From Phaseolus vulgaris (lineage: Eukaryota; Streptophyta; Magnoliopsida; Fabales; Fabaceae): a stretch of 64,000 bases of DNA. Shown in pieces: positions 63,921 through 64,000 of this stretch; positions within the stretch are counted from its first letter, which is position 1, and each line of letters opens with the position of its first letter. Position numbers and translations under genes: made by a program. Below the pieces are notes generated by a model that saw only the letters and a program-made list of their open reading frames with translations, was not told the DNA's origin and made no database searches. The stretch is taken from the NCBI RefSeq assembly GCF_000499845.2, contig NC_023750.2, forward strand, positions 30,452,369 to 30,516,368. The letters run 5' to 3'.

Positions 63921-64000
63921 TGTTATTCCAGTTGAAGTTTGTAAAGGGGACACTCTTTTTCCCTCGTGGGGGTTTTTTAACGAGGTCACCCAAATAAAGA
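63921..64000 (+). other. T5 post-pol region with conserved T-rich motif
   Basis: GGGGACACTCTTTTTCCCT…TTTTTTAACGAGGTCACCC…AATAAA, matching T2 17650-17704. The window ends here. Confidence 0.65.

Larger units (their letters stand above)
36178..64000 (+). mobile_element. T3: Tat-lineage element (host of the right nest), 3' end outside the window
   Basis: 5' LTR, PBS, gag interrupted by H at 37379, gag-pol resumed at 52271, and pol interrupted by T4 at 56291. The remainder must lie beyond the window. Rich in stops and frameshifts, consistent with being the oldest layer of the nest. 5' flank GATTA (36173-36177); the partner is not visible. Confidence 0.85.
56291..64000 (+). mobile_element. T4: Tat-lineage element in T3 integrase, mostly outside the window
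   Basis: Only the 5' LTR, PBS and 170 bp of leader are seen before T5 cuts in at 57449; the rest should follow T5 beyond the window. 5' flank GTTGT (56286-56290). Confidence 0.75.
57449..64000 (+). mobile_element. T5: Tat-lineage element (T3 subfamily), 3' part outside the window
   Basis: 5' LTR 57449-58505, PBS, gag-pol to 63920, and the start of the post-pol region at the window edge. The tandem repeats, antisense gene and 3' LTR are expected beyond 64000. Confidence 0.85.

Noticed and set aside
1..64000. Host protein-coding, tRNA or rRNA genes
   Set aside because: Every long coding frame is explained by retroelement domains or their shadows; no tRNA or rRNA signature recognised by eye.

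Overview
The window is plant nuclear DNA made almost entirely of LTR retrotransposons nested inside one another. I found no host gene, tRNA, rRNA or prokaryotic feature. Evidence: Ty3/gypsy and Ty1/copia gag-pol modules, TG...CA LTRs, PBS and PPT sites, matched 5-bp target-site duplications (TSDs) and plant-type introns. The element mix, and the repeated AACAACCGATTGTT motif in a copia family, make a legume (perhaps Phaseoleae) my best guess; that is recognition, not proof. Two CRM-clade gypsy families suggest a pericentromeric location.

Families named here. T1-T7: Tat-lineage gypsy elements (dual RNase H, hypervariable tandem repeats after pol, an antisense gene before the 3' LTR). G1, G2: CRM-clade gypsy elements whose pol reading frame runs through the PPT into the LTR. 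H: a CRM-like non-autonomous element with an intact gag-protease ORF. C: a copia element that kept gag, lost pol and carries an extra 3' ORF. X, S1, L1, L2: solo LTRs or short LTR-like insertions.

Layout. 1-4824: 3' part of T1 (tandem repeats, antisense spliced gene, PPT, 3' LTR). 4825-5680: 51-bp minisatellite. 5655-6060: decayed coiled-coil gene fragment. 6066-32966: C (TSD ATTTT); its 5' LTR holds X (7048-27626, TSD GGTTT), which holds G1 (7196-27127, TSD GTGAG), which holds T2 (10940-23141, TSD GAAGC). T2 is complete, with two 793-bp LTRs differing at 7 positions by hand count, and an almost intact gag-pol. 32972-36177: older remnants (reverse CRM-type LTR, Tat LTR T6, reverse Tat tail T7, reverse C-type LTR piece). 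36178 to the window end: T3, whose gag holds H (37379-52265, reverse, TSD GTACT), which holds G2 (38014-47209, TSD GTAAG), which holds S1 (39691-41942, TSD CAAAG; itself holding L1, 40465-41677, TSD GAGGT) and L2 (45547-46739, TSD CACAC). T3 pol is then cut by T4 (from 56291), cut in turn by T5 (from 57449), which runs off the window.

Most likely to be new: (a) the antisense gene of T1 and T2, which by its splice signals is one gene with two introns of nearly identical size and position in both copies; (b) H, with an open 856-codon gag-protease ORF but no RT, RNase H or integrase, ending inside the LTR; (c) C, which pairs a copia gag with a transposon-protein-like 3' ORF; (d) a block conserved across otherwise divergent Tat LTRs. 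All domain calls are by eye.
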